Source: Halomonas sp. MCCC 1A13316 (GTDB taxonomy: Bacteria; Pseudomonadota; Gammaproteobacteria; Pseudomonadales; Halomonadaceae). From it: DNA of 64,000 bases. Under the pieces are notes generated by a model. That model worked only from the letters and a program-made list of their open reading frames with translations, was not told where the DNA came from and made no database searches. A program made the position numbers and the translations under genes. Location: the NCBI RefSeq assembly GCF_014931605.1, contig NZ_CP053382.1, positions 1,116,001 through 1,180,000 of the forward strand, read 5' to 3'. Below, one piece after another: positions 1-7,825 of this stretch. Numbering within the stretch: the first letter of the stretch is position 1; every line of letters begins with the position of its first letter.

Positions 1-59
1 ACCGGGGCTGACATTCACTCCCTGCCATTCACCAATCTAGCTAAAATGGAGAGCCGGTT

Positions 60-941
60 TTGCAAGAAAAAACAATTCTTACAGTCGCAGTCACCGGGAA
101 CATCACAAGCCCAAAACAGCACCCGAAACTGCCGATAACTCCGCAGGAAATCGTCTCTGAGATTCTCGAGGCAGAGGCGGCTGGTGCGGCCATTGCGCAT
201 ATTCACGTGCGCGATCCGGAGACCGGTGCGCCGAGCATGCGCGTGGACCTCTACCGTCAGGTTGTGGATCTACTGAGGCAAAAGGGCTCCGGGGTCATCA
301 TCAACCTAACTACTGGACCAGGCGGGCGCTTTGTTCCGGACAAGGATGATCCCAAGGTGGCCGCGAGCGGCACGACACTATTGCCACCACAAGAACGCGT
401 GGAGCATGTCGTTCAGATCAAGCCGGATATCTGCAGCCTCGACCTGAACACGATGTTCTCGGGCGACTCCGTGGTGATCAATACACCGAGTAACGTTCGA
501 ATCATGGCGGAAATGATGCGGGACGCCGGAGTGATGCCGGAACTCGAGTGTTTCGACAGCGGCGACATTCACCTCGCTCATGATCTTCTCAAGGAAGGGG
601 TCTTAGAAAGCCCACCGCTTTTCCAGATCGTTCTTGGCGCCAAATATGGTTTCTCGGCGACACCCGAGACGCTGCTCTATGCGCGAAGCATTCTCCCAGA
701 TAATGCTCGATGGGCTGCATTCGGAATCGGACGCATGGAGTTTCCCATCGTCGCCCAATCCTATCTACTTGGTGGCCACGTCAGGGTCGGCATGGAAGAC
801 AACATCTATATATCACGGGGCAAACTTACCGCGGGCAATGCCGAACTTGTGGAGAACGCGGTTACCATTATCAAGCGAATGGGTGGCAACGTAGCGACGC
901 CAGATGAGGCGCGCGAATTGCTCGGCCTCTCGAAACGATGA
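60..941 (+). CDS. BKACE family (DUF849) beta-keto acid cleavage enzyme
   Basis: BKACE enzymes are zinc-dependent. They cleave a beta-keto acid using acetyl-CoA, giving acetoacetate and a new CoA ester. The 293-residue product has the family metal motif HIHVRD (His47, His49) after TVAVTG, and ends in the usual FGIGRMEFP...GGHVRVGMEDN segment. The start is TTG at 60, with GGAG eight bases upstream; the nearby ATG at 46 is out of frame. It is a paralogue of CdhC at 20217-21137, with the same residue numbering for the metal ligands. It precedes a TTT transporter and SDR genes, so the likely substrate is a keto acid made by oxidation of an imported hydroxy acid. Family is firm; substrate is unknown. 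Confidence 0.9.
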   Translation: MQEKTILTVAVTGNITSPKQHPKLPITPQEIVSEILEAEAAGAAIAHIHVRDPETGAPSMRVDLYRQVVDLLRQKGSGVIINLTTGPGGRFVPDKDDPKVAASGTTLLPPQERVEHVVQIKPDICSLDLNTMFSGDSVVINTPSNVRIMAEMMRDAGVMPELECFDSGDIHLAHDLLKEGVLESPPLFQIVLGAKYGFSATPETLLYARSILPDNARWAAFGIGRMEFPIVAQSYLLGGHVRVGMEDNIYISRGKLTAGNAELVENAVTIIKRMGGNVATPDEARELLGLSKR

Positions 942-1025
942 TTTTCGCCCCTGTGTCGTTTGCCGGCGTAGGGAAGCTTTGCTACAAAAAACAAGTAGCA
1001 TTTTTCTAAAGGAGTGAGGCTGGAT

Positions 1026-1067
1026 ATGATTAGAAAACATCGTAAGACCAAAATGCACAGCAAGTAA
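1026..1067 (+). CDS. possible 13-codon leader peptide
   Basis: This short frame (MIRKHRKTKMHSK) has AAAGGAG at 1008-1014, eleven bases before the ATG. Its stop lies one base before a perfect 14-bp hairpin (1069-1099), and the frame sits in the BKACE-tctC gap. That layout resembles a leader peptide, but it could be chance or the remnant of a lost gene. No homologue is recognised. Confidence 0.25.
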   Translation: MIRKHRKTKMHSK

Positions 1068-1068
1068 G

Positions 1069-1099
1069 CCCGTAAAATATTAAAATAATATTTTACGGG
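1069..1099 (+). promoter_or_regulatory. perfect 14-bp inverted repeat before tctC
   Basis: Arms CCCGTAAAATATTA (1069-1082) and its exact complement (1086-1099) enclose a three-base AAA loop. There is no U-tract after it, so a standard Rho-independent terminator is doubtful. An operator, an attenuator or an mRNA-stabilising hairpin between the BKACE gene and tctC are alternatives. Confidence 0.6.
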
Positions 1100-1157
1100 T
1101 ATAGATGCTGCTTTACGTTAAAATAGAATCACTTGCCAAAAATAAAGGAAGACTGTG

Positions 1158-2117
1158 ATGAAAAAGGTATTAGTGCTTATGACAACCGTAGCGATTCTCG
1201 CTACCGGTAGTCTCTCGGCGCAAGGCCAGCAGGCTGAATATCCGAACAAGCCGATTCAGATGATAATTCCATACAGTGCCGGAGGGGGAACAGATGCGTT
1301 TGCCCGTAATGTTATTAGGTTCAGTGACCTTGCGGACGACATTGTGGTCAGGAACATCGCCGGTGGCGGGGGGAAGATAGGTACCATGGAAGTGGTCAAT
1401 GCCCGCCCCGACGGATATACCCTGCTCGGCCATGTCATGGCAATCGCAATCGGGTATCATGCAGGTCTGTATGATACCCCTCCGTGGGAAGACCTCATTC
1501 CCATCTCCTCGATTACCTTAGAGGATAGCGCGATTTCAGTAAATGCGGATTCTCCGTTCAAGACGATCGAGGAACTCATCAAGTATGCTAAGGCAAACCC
1601 GGGCGATCTCAGCTACGGCTTCGCCGGTGTCGGCGGAACGACGCATACGGTAACAGCAAGTTTTGCAAATGAGACCGGAATCGATGTGAACCTCATCCCC
1701 TTCTCGGGCGGGGCTGATTCCCGTGCTGCATTGGCCGGCGGCCATATTGACGTAATGAGCTCACAGGTCTCAGAAATCATTGACATGGTTGAGGCAGGTG
1801 ACCTGAGAATCTTGGCAACAACCGGGTCCGAGCGGCATTACCTGACACCCGACGTGCCGTCGCTCAAAGAGCGGGGAATCGATTTCGTCTTCCAGGTCTG
1901 GAGAGGCTTCTTCGCACCTGCGGGAACTCCGGATGAAGTAGTCAGCAGAGTCTCGGACTCCTTCGAAGAGGCTACGAAGAATGAGGAGTTCATCGACGTT
2001 ATGAAGAAGCTAGGATATCAGATCGAATTCAGGGATTCCGATGAGTTCCTGGCTGAAATCAAGCGGAATCACGAGGAAGTTGCGAAGATCAGTCACCTGC
2101 TCAAAGCTGAACAGTAG
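1158..2117 (+). CDS. tctC: TTT-family periplasmic solute-binding protein (TctC/Bug type)
   Basis: This is the periplasmic binding protein of a tripartite tricarboxylate transporter, a sodium-coupled carboxylate importer. A signal peptide covers about residues 1-25 (MKKVLVLMTTVAILATGSLSAQG). The Bug fold begins with YPNKPIQMIIPYSAGGGTD and length is typical at 319 residues. ATG 1158 is preferred over GTG 1155 because AAGGAAG at 1146-1151 then lies six bases away. It is followed by tctB and tctA on the same strand. Its ligand is probably an organic acid feeding the BKACE/SDR enzymes of the same island; this is inferred from context. Confidence 0.9.
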   Translation: MKKVLVLMTTVAILATGSLSAQGQQAEYPNKPIQMIIPYSAGGGTDAFARNVIRFSDLADDIVVRNIAGGGGKIGTMEVVNARPDGYTLLGHVMAIAIGYHAGLYDTPPWEDLIPISSITLEDSAISVNADSPFKTIEELIKYAKANPGDLSYGFAGVGGTTHTVTASFANETGIDVNLIPFSGGADSRAALAGGHIDVMSSQVSEIIDMVEAGDLRILATTGSERHYLTPDVPSLKERGIDFVFQVWRGFFAPAGTPDEVVSRVSDSFEEATKNEEFIDVMKKLGYQIEFRDSDEFLAEIKRNHEEVAKISHLLKAEQ

Positions 2118-2209
2118 AAGACTGTTTACGTCCACGTGAAGTGTCACGGTCGGATGTGACTTTTCCGTCCGGCTGTGACCAGTAACGATTAAACAATGGA
2201 AAAGCCATC

Positions 2210-2713
2210 GTGAAGTCAGATATAGGAATAGGTGTGTTTCTGCTGCTTGTGAGTGCGTTCTTCTTTGCTGGCAGTTACAACATCACCCAGAGCACCATCA
2301 CTGCTCCGATGGCCGGAGCAAGTTTTTTTCCGCGGGTGGTGAGTATGCTTCTGGCTGCATCGAGTCTATACCTTATTATCAAGGCAGTGATGCAGAATAG
2401 ACGGGGAAAAAGCGGGTCGGCAGAAGCCGCCGCAGAGAGTGGTCTCGAACAGCCGGAAATGGGAGCCACCAATGAGCAGGCTGTACTGGTTATGGTCGTA
2501 GCAACAACGCTGTATATCCTCATTATTCCGTTCATCGGTTATTTGATCACTACAATAGCCTTCATGAGCGCAACGAGCCTCTATCTCGGCTCGATTCACA
2601 AGAAACACCCCTGGTATTTTACGGTATCGGTGGTCATTGGCATCAGCCTTGCGGCGTATGTGCTCTTCAGCACAGTGCTTTCAGTATTCCTCCCGCAGGG
2701 CATACTCATATAG
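2210..2713 (+). CDS. tctB: TTT-family small membrane subunit TctB
   Basis: This is the small, poorly conserved four-helix membrane subunit of the TTT transporter. The 167-residue protein has hydrophobic helices near residues 5-25, 40-60, 85-125 and 135-160, with a charged, Glu/Ala-rich loop between the second and third. It starts at GTG 2210 with GGA a few bases upstream; ATG 2196 runs straight into a stop. It lies between tctC and tctA and ends ten bases before the tctA start, which suggests translation together. Assignment rests on size, topology and position. Confidence 0.85.
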   Translation: MKSDIGIGVFLLLVSAFFFAGSYNITQSTITAPMAGASFFPRVVSMLLAASSLYLIIKAVMQNRRGKSGSAEAAAESGLEQPEMGATNEQAVLVMVVATTLYILIIPFIGYLITTIAFMSATSLYLGSIHKKHPWYFTVSVVIGISLAAYVLFSTVLSVFLPQGILI

Positions 2714-2723
2714 AGGGGCCTCT

Positions 2724-4232
2724 ATGGTATTTCTTGAGACACTTCAGTTCGGTATCGGACATGTATTTGCGTTAGTGCCTCTCCTGCTGATAGCCGGGGG
2801 TGTGTTTTTCGGAATCATATTCGGCGCCATACCGGGCTTGACGGCAACGCTGGCTGTGGCCCTGCTGCTGCCGTTCACCTACGGGCTCGGAGCCTTCAAT
2901 GGTCTCTCGCTGCTTCTGGGCATTTATGTAGGCGCCATATCAGGCGGTCTTATCTCCGCAACGCTGCTGAAGATTCCCGGAACCCCTTCATCGATTGTGA
3001 CAACCTTCGACGCCTATCCCATGGCACGGAACGGGAAACCGCTCGAGGCACTCTCGATCGGTGTTTTCTCCTCGCTTGTCGGGGGGATCTTCAGTACCGT
3101 CATTCTTATCATCATCGCCCCGCAACTGGCACGGATCGCCCTCAAGTTCGGACCTTGGGAGTACTTCTCCCTGGGAGTATTCGGCTTGTCGGTTGTCGCC
3201 AGTCTCTCGGCGAAGAATCTCAACAAGGGGCTGATCGCCGCATTGATCGGCATGCTCATAGCAACAGTCGGGATGGACCCGGTCACCGCCCGTCCACGCT
3301 TCACGCTCGGCTTTCTCCAGATGGAGGGCGGGTTTTCCGCTCTGGCCACCATGTTGGGCTTCTATGCGGCGACCCAGATCTTTCTCGACGCCAGGGAAGT
3401 GAACACCGCGACGAAGGCGATAAAACTGCAGGATAAACGGAATCTGCTGACCATGCCCTTCAAGCTGGTCAAACATCAGGTCATTAATTTCCTGCGCTCT
3501 GGGGCAATCGGTACCTTTATCGGGATTCTTCCGGGAGCCGGGGGCAGCACCGCCGGATTTATAGCCTATGATCAGGCAAAGAAGGCTTCCCGCCAGAAAG
3601 AGAAATTCGGAACAGGCCATTACGAAGGAATTATCGCCTCGGAGACCTCGAATAATGCGGTAACAGGCGGGGCGTTGGTCCCGATGATGACCCTCGGCAT
3701 ACCGGGAGACGTGGTGACCGCTATTCTCATGGGCGGTCTCATGATCCACGGCCTCCAGCCTGGACCGCTGCTGTTCACGAACAATGCCGATGTGGTTGGC
3801 ACGATCTTTGTCGCCCTCTTAGTCGCCAACGTCATGATGTATTTCATAGAGGGGGGGCTGATGAGAAAGCTCGCCCGCATGATCCAGGTACCCAAGCATT
3901 TCCTGCTTCCGACCATCATGATGATGTGCGTCATCGGTGTCTTCTCCCTGAACAACCGCGTCTTCGATATGTGGGTCCTGCTGGTCTTCGGTGTCTTGGG
4001 CTACATATTCGTAAAGAACGACATTCCCCTCGCTCCAATTGTACTGGGATATATTCTTACCGAAATTATCGAGAAAAACTGGCGCTTAGCCACCATGTCG
4101 ACAGGAGGCGATGTAACCCCCTTTCTTACGCGTCCCATCTCTGTCGTGCTGCTTCTGCTCTCCCTTGTCTCCATTCTCTATCCGATCATCGCTGAAAGAA
4201 TCTCTAATAGGAGAAAGAACAATGAAGCATGA
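2724..4232 (+). CDS. tctA: TTT-family large membrane subunit TctA
   Basis: TctA is the transport channel of the tripartite tricarboxylate system, with about twelve membrane helices. Family motifs seen are GAIPGLTATLAVALLLPFT near residue 35, the GTPSSIVTTFDAYPMA stretch, GILPGAGGSTAGFIAYDQAK and SNNAVTGGALVPMMTLGIPGD. The frame is open upstream from 2637, but ATG 2724 gives the usual 502 residues, matches other TctA N-termini and has GAGGGG ten bases ahead. It completes the tctCBA operon. Downstream genes are partly decayed, so the transporter may outlive part of its pathway. Confidence 0.93.
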   Translation: MVFLETLQFGIGHVFALVPLLLIAGGVFFGIIFGAIPGLTATLAVALLLPFTYGLGAFNGLSLLLGIYVGAISGGLISATLLKIPGTPSSIVTTFDAYPMARNGKPLEALSIGVFSSLVGGIFSTVILIIIAPQLARIALKFGPWEYFSLGVFGLSVVASLSAKNLNKGLIAALIGMLIATVGMDPVTARPRFTLGFLQMEGGFSALATMLGFYAATQIFLDAREVNTATKAIKLQDKRNLLTMPFKLVKHQVINFLRSGAIGTFIGILPGAGGSTAGFIAYDQAKKASRQKEKFGTGHYEGIIASETSNNAVTGGALVPMMTLGIPGDVVTAILMGGLMIHGLQPGPLLFTNNADVVGTIFVALLVANVMMYFIEGGLMRKLARMIQVPKHFLLPTIMMMCVIGVFSLNNRVFDMWVLLVFGVLGYIFVKNDIPLAPIVLGYILTEIIEKNWRLATMSTGGDVTPFLTRPISVVLLLLSLVSILYPIIAERISNRRKNNEA

Positions 4233-4489
4233 TCAGGGTGAACTGTTCAGCGTTGAAGCAAAGCATGTAGTGATAACCGGGGGAGCGGGGTGTATAGAGA
4301 AGGGCCTGGCTGAAGCGTTCTCATCAGCGGCTCTCTCACCGCACTGGCCGATCTCCGGAAGGAATAAAAGCAAGCCAGCGCCCGCCACGTCAGCGACCTC
4401 TTCGGAGCAGCACATCTTGCCTTCGCTGCCGATATTACCAATAAACAAAAGGTGGAGGCCTGCGTTGGGAAGGTTGCCGAGAATATAGG
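4222..4489 (+). pseudogene. decayed short-chain dehydrogenase, N-terminal part
   Basis: ATG 4222 follows AGGAGAAAG and opens an SDR start: FSVEAKHVVITGGAGCIEKGLAEAF, where a working enzyme would read GGAGGIG. After about residue 35 the frame shifts. The SDR reading resumes in another frame as ALADLRKE, hits a stop near 4367, then continues as AADITNKQKVEACVGKVAENIG. It has at least one frameshift, one nonsense codon and damage in the nucleotide-binding loop. It was probably the next enzyme of the tct operon. Confidence 0.75.
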
Positions 4490-4624
4490 ATGTGTGGGGA
4501 TCGTGTGGAAAGGCGCGAGGATATCGTTCCCACCCTTGAGAGGGCTCTGAGGATCGACGCTCCGATGGTAGTTGAAGTGATGGCTGACGGGAAGAGCAAT
4601 CCGCCGATCGCCTGGACACCGTAG
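4490..4624 (+). pseudogene. C-terminal remnant of an acetolactate-synthase-like ThDP enzyme
   Basis: The 44-codon frame reads RVERREDIVPTLERALRI then DAPMVVEVMADGKSNPPIAW. This is the typical last segment of large ThDP-dependent enzymes of the acetolactate synthase type. No other part of such an enzyme is present upstream. The fragment directly abuts the decayed SDR, which points to a deletion that removed the 3' part of one gene and the 5' part of the next. Confidence 0.65.
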
Positions 4625-4653
4625 TTTAAATTACGCATAAAAGGAACAACATT

Positions 4654-5436
4654 ATGAAATTAGAGGGAAATGTAGCTATTGTCACCGGCGGGGCGAAGGC
4701 GATTGGTCTCCATATCGCCAGTAAGCTTGCTTCCGAGGGCGCTCATGTCGTCATTGCAGACATAGATGCCGCTGCCGCCGAGGAGGCTGCTGTAGGGATT
4801 ACCCGCGCATACGGCCGCGAGGCTGCGGGAATGGGAGTAGATGTCACCGATGAGCGGCAGGTTGAAGCGCTCATAGCGTTTGCCGTAGAGCGGTTCGGCA
4901 CAGTCACCATACTGGTGAACAATGCCGGCATCATGGGGCCGGTGGATGAAACAGACAAGGTGGATGTCGACGGCTGGGATGTGACTATGGCCGTTAATTT
5001 GAGAGGAGTGTTCCTCAGTTCCAAGCACGTCATTCCCGTGATGAAACAGCGTAAAGCCGGCAGCATCATCAATGTGGCCTCAATCACCGGTAAGCGGCCG
5101 CTGCCGCTCAGGCTCGCCTATGCGACCTCCAAGATGGGAGTCATCGGCCTTGGCCGCTCCCTGGCAGCTGAGGTCGGCAAGTTCGGAATTCGGGTAAACA
5201 CCGTCTGTCCCGGTTCTGTTACCGGCGAACGGCAGCAGCATGTTTTTGAAGGCATCATGAAAGCGTCAGGGAAGAGCTACGAAGAGGTGGCAACAGAGAA
5301 GGCAGAGGTAACGGCGCTTAAAACGTTTGTTGATCCCGATTATATTGCACACTGCGTAGTTTACCTCTGTTCGGATGAGTCTTGGGTGATAACCGGCCAG
5401 GATATCAATATCTGTGGCGGAGCGGTTATGTATTAG
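4654..5436 (+). CDS. SDR-family NAD(P)-dependent oxidoreductase
   Basis: This is an intact classical short-chain dehydrogenase of 260 residues. It shows the nucleotide-binding loop TGGAKAIG near residue 11 (usual form TGxxxGIG), NNAG near 90, catalytic Ser in the IINVAS segment near 142, and YATSK for the Tyr/Lys pair. PGSV follows the catalytic region. AAAAGGAAC precedes ATG 4654. In this island it is a good candidate to oxidise an imported 3-hydroxy acid to the beta-keto acid that BKACE would cleave. Substrate cannot be read from the sequence. Confidence 0.9.
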   Translation: MKLEGNVAIVTGGAKAIGLHIASKLASEGAHVVIADIDAAAAEEAAVGITRAYGREAAGMGVDVTDERQVEALIAFAVERFGTVTILVNNAGIMGPVDETDKVDVDGWDVTMAVNLRGVFLSSKHVIPVMKQRKAGSIINVASITGKRPLPLRLAYATSKMGVIGLGRSLAAEVGKFGIRVNTVCPGSVTGERQQHVFEGIMKASGKSYEEVATEKAEVTALKTFVDPDYIAHCVVYLCSDESWVITGQDINICGGAVMY

Positions 5437-5968
5437 CCCGTCGAATACTTGGCAGAAAAACCACAGGGAGGAGAGAAATGAAGAGGGACTGAGACACTTG
5501 CCCAGGTCCCAAGTCCTGACGTTCTTGCCATGACCGGCATCCAAATGGATGCTGGTCTCGGTTTGATGAAAACACACCGCGCTCGGTGTCAGCCTTGTTG
5601 CAGTGCTTCTCGCAGGTAACTCTTGCTGCGGCTATCTACCCGGCTATGCTGCCAGAAGGGCGGCAAGTGGCCTGCTACTAAGATTCGTGTAGAGGAATTC
5701 GCCCTCTGAGCTTGGTAGTTTCGCTAGCAGGGGCACTCGTTACGGCATATAACGCTGATGATGGCCTTTGACCGCTTCGAGGGCTACATCACCTCTTGAC
5801 CCTGGACCACCCCCGCCGGCACTTTCCTCGCCCGCGGTCGGGCTGCTCCGGGCTTCGGCCCTTCGGGCTGCTTCGCCACCCTGCGCATCCTTGGCGATCT
5901 TGCGCTCCGCGCGAGGACGGCTCGTGCCTAGCCCGCCCCTCGACCCCCGCCGTGCCGGCTGTCGCCCG
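5437..5968 (+). other. decayed, non-coding stretch at the island end
   Basis: A strong Shine-Dalgarno (GGGAGGAGAG) leads to ATG 5478, but the frame stops after four codons (MKRD), as if a following gene had been destroyed. From about 5800 to 5965 the DNA is abruptly GC-rich, with CGGGCTTCGGCCC-type inverted stretches, unlike its AT-richer surroundings. No convincing gene was found on either strand. Confidence 0.5.
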
Positions 5969-6108
5969 TACGGCCATGAGCCCATCACTTACCTGAAGGA
6001 CGTGCTGGAGCGGCTCCCGTTTCACAAGGACAGCCATTTCCACGAACCCTGCCGCAGTACTGGCAAAAACGCCTAACCACGCGCCGGCGGTATTCGACGG
6101 AGGCTTAC
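5969..6108 (+). mobile_element. IS66-family right-end remnant
   Basis: The frame reads GHEPITYLKDVLERLPFHKD, the usual C-terminal stretch of IS66 TnpC (normally AYLKDVLTRLP), then stops at 6076. The next bases end in GACGGAGGCTTAC at 6108; its complement, GTAAGCCTCCGTC, matches the start of IS66 terminal repeats. The rest of the transposase and the left end are absent. It is a relic of an insertion near the island boundary. Confidence 0.65.
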
Positions 6109-6130
6109 GTTGGTTGCTGGTTGGTTGCTG
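6109..6130 (+). repeat. tandem 11-bp duplication after the IS66 end
   Basis: GTTGGTTGCTG occurs twice head to tail directly after the presumed IS66 inverted repeat. It may be replication slippage or a scar of the insertion; the usual IS66 target duplication is 8 bp. Confidence 0.8.
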
Positions 6131-6237
6131 ATTGCGAGGAATCGGTGTGGTTAGTGTAAGTAGTGGAAATTCTCAACTATCTGATTTTAAAAGATAACCG
6201 CATGGCAGGCGCGGTCCTCAATATTAGCAAAATTGCA

Positions 6238-6282
6238 CTCATAATCCCTTGGTCGCTGGTTCGAGTCCAGCTGGGCCCACCA
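6238..6282 (+). other. 3' half of elongator tRNA-Met: island attachment site
   Basis: The segment contains the anticodon loop CTCATAA (CAU), the 3' anticodon strand TCCCT, variable loop TGGTC, T-arm GCTGG-TTCGAGT-CCAGC, acceptor strand TGGGCCC, discriminator A and CCA. The 5' half is missing: upstream bases cannot pair with the anticodon or acceptor strands. Such fragments arise when a tyrosine-integrase element enters a tRNA 3' end and rebuilds the full gene at its other end. The orientation puts the island to the left (lower coordinates), with the intact tRNA-Met expected outside the window. Confidence 0.85.
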
Positions 6283-6364
6283 ATCATCCCAATTGATAGC
6301 CTGCTCGTTTAACTGGCCTTTCCATCAGTCATTATAAATGTGATCCCTGACTGTCTGAGGCAAC

Positions 6365-7810
6365 TTAATTCACCGCCGGTCGGGTGATACGCTTCGGTTC
6401 CAGGTAGGCATCGAGCCCGGCTGGGCCGAGTTCGCGGCCGATGCCGCTGCGTTTCATGCCGCCCCAGCTCGCGTGCGGTGGGGCCACCTGGTCGCAGTTG
6501 CACCATACATTGCCCGCCTCCAGGCGCCGGGCGATGGTTTCTGCGCGGTCTGGGTCACCGGCCACCACGGTGGCAGCCAGACCGAAATCGCAGTCATTGG
6601 CCAAGGCGATGGCCTCATCGTCGCTGGCGACCCGTTGTGCGCAGAGTACTGGCCCGAAGATCTCCTCTCGCCATAGGCGGCTGCTGGAAGGGACGTCCCG
6701 GTAAAGACGCGGGGCGACGAAAAATCCTCGCTCGGGCAGGGGGGGGGAGGGGGTCTTGCTGTGTAATCCCTCCCTGTCGGCAATGGCTAGGTAGCCCTGC
6801 ACTCGATCGCGCTGAGTGGCGCTGACCAATGGCCCCATCTCAGTCTCCGGCGCTAGGGGGTCGCCCAGACGCAGTGCGCTCATTGCGGCGTCGATGGCTG
6901 AATATAGCTCGTCCGCCAGCCTCTCATGGACCAGTAAACGGCTGGTGGCTGAGCACATCTGACCGGCGTTGTAGCAGATGCCGGCCAACACAAGGTCGCG
7001 GGCGAGCCCGAGGTCAGCATCTTCAGTGACCAGGATCGGTGACTTGCCGCCCAACTCGAGGGAGACCGGTCTCACGCCGGGTGCGGCGGCGCGCATCACC
7101 AGCTCGCCCACCGGATTGCTGCCGGTGAAGGAGAGTTTGTCGACGCCGGCATGGTGGCTCAGGGGGGCGCCGATACTCTCGCCGTCGCCATGTAATAAAT
7201 TGAACACCCCCGGGGGCAATCCTGCTTCCAGCATGACTTCTGCCAGTGCGCGCTCTGGCAAGGGCGTGATCTCGGAGGGTTTGAACACCACTGTGCAACC
7301 GGCGGCGAGTGCCGGAGCCAATTTCCAGGCACTGCTGACCAGAGGGAAATTCCAAGGAGTGATCAGCCCCACCACGCCGATGGGATCCCAATAGCGCCGT
7401 GCTGAGAGCCCCTCGATGCCGCTCGCGTCAGCTTGGCCCTGGCGCTCGCCCAGGTCCCGGGCCTGGGTTGCGTAGTAGCGGTAGCATTCAATGGCATCGT
7501 CCAGGTCCTGTCGGGACTCGGCCAAGGGCTTGCCGTTGTTGCGGCTTGACAGTTCGGCCAGGTCCTCGCGGCGCGCCTCGAGCCCCGTGGCAATGGCATC
7601 CAGGTAGCCGCCGCGCCGAGCTTCCGGAGTGGCCCGCCAGCCGGGCAGGGTCCGTCGCGCGGCAGTTACCGCGGCGTCCACATCCGCCGGGTTGCCGCGG
7701 GTCACCTCGCCGATCACCGTCTCGCGAAATGGATCCAGCACCGTGAGGCGCGCCTCGGCACGGCTGCTAACCCAGGTATTATCGATAAACTGCTCGGTCA
7801 AGGTGATCAT
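6365..7810 (-). CDS. aldehyde dehydrogenase, probable 4-guanidinobutyraldehyde dehydrogenase
   Basis: This is an NAD(P)-dependent aldehyde dehydrogenase of 481 residues. Catalytic parts are present: TPWNF (Asn154), FTGSNPVG, LELGGKSP (Glu252) and GQMCSATSR (Cys286). It is the last gene of the long minus-strand operon and starts 15 bases after a permease. AruI upstream makes 4-guanidinobutyraldehyde from 2-ketoarginine, so oxidation to 4-guanidinobutyrate (the KauB step in Pseudomonas) is the best role. A trimethylamino-aldehyde substrate is possible given TmpAB in the operon. The enzyme class is certain, the substrate inferred. Confidence 0.88.
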   Translation of the reverse strand: MITLTEQFIDNTWVSSRAEARLTVLDPFRETVIGEVTRGNPADVDAAVTAARRTLPGWRATPEARRGGYLDAIATGLEARREDLAELSSRNNGKPLAESRQDLDDAIECYRYYATQARDLGERQGQADASGIEGLSARRYWDPIGVVGLITPWNFPLVSSAWKLAPALAAGCTVVFKPSEITPLPERALAEVMLEAGLPPGVFNLLHGDGESIGAPLSHHAGVDKLSFTGSNPVGELVMRAAAPGVRPVSLELGGKSPILVTEDADLGLARDLVLAGICYNAGQMCSATSRLLVHERLADELYSAIDAAMSALRLGDPLAPETEMGPLVSATQRDRVQGYLAIADREGLHSKTPSPPLPERGFFVAPRLYRDVPSSSRLWREEIFGPVLCAQRVASDDEAIALANDCDFGLAATVVAGDPDRAETIARRLEAGNVWCNCDQVAPPHASWGGMKRSGIGRELGPAGLDAYLEPKRITRPAVN

Positions 7811-7825
7811 AATGTCTCGTCTTGC

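Noticed and set aside
2988..3749. 253-codon minus-strand frame inside the island tctA
   Set aside because: It is antisense to conserved TctA motifs and has no recognisable domain.
5768..6076. 102-codon plus-strand frame in the island end
   Set aside because: Only its last ~35 codons resemble IS66 TnpC; the rest is low-complexity GC-rich sequence, so it is kept as an IS remnant, not a gene.
6109..6130. Tandem repeat considered as an IS66 target duplication
   Set aside because: IS66 normally makes 8-bp duplications flanking both ends; this is an 11-bp head-to-tail repeat on one side.
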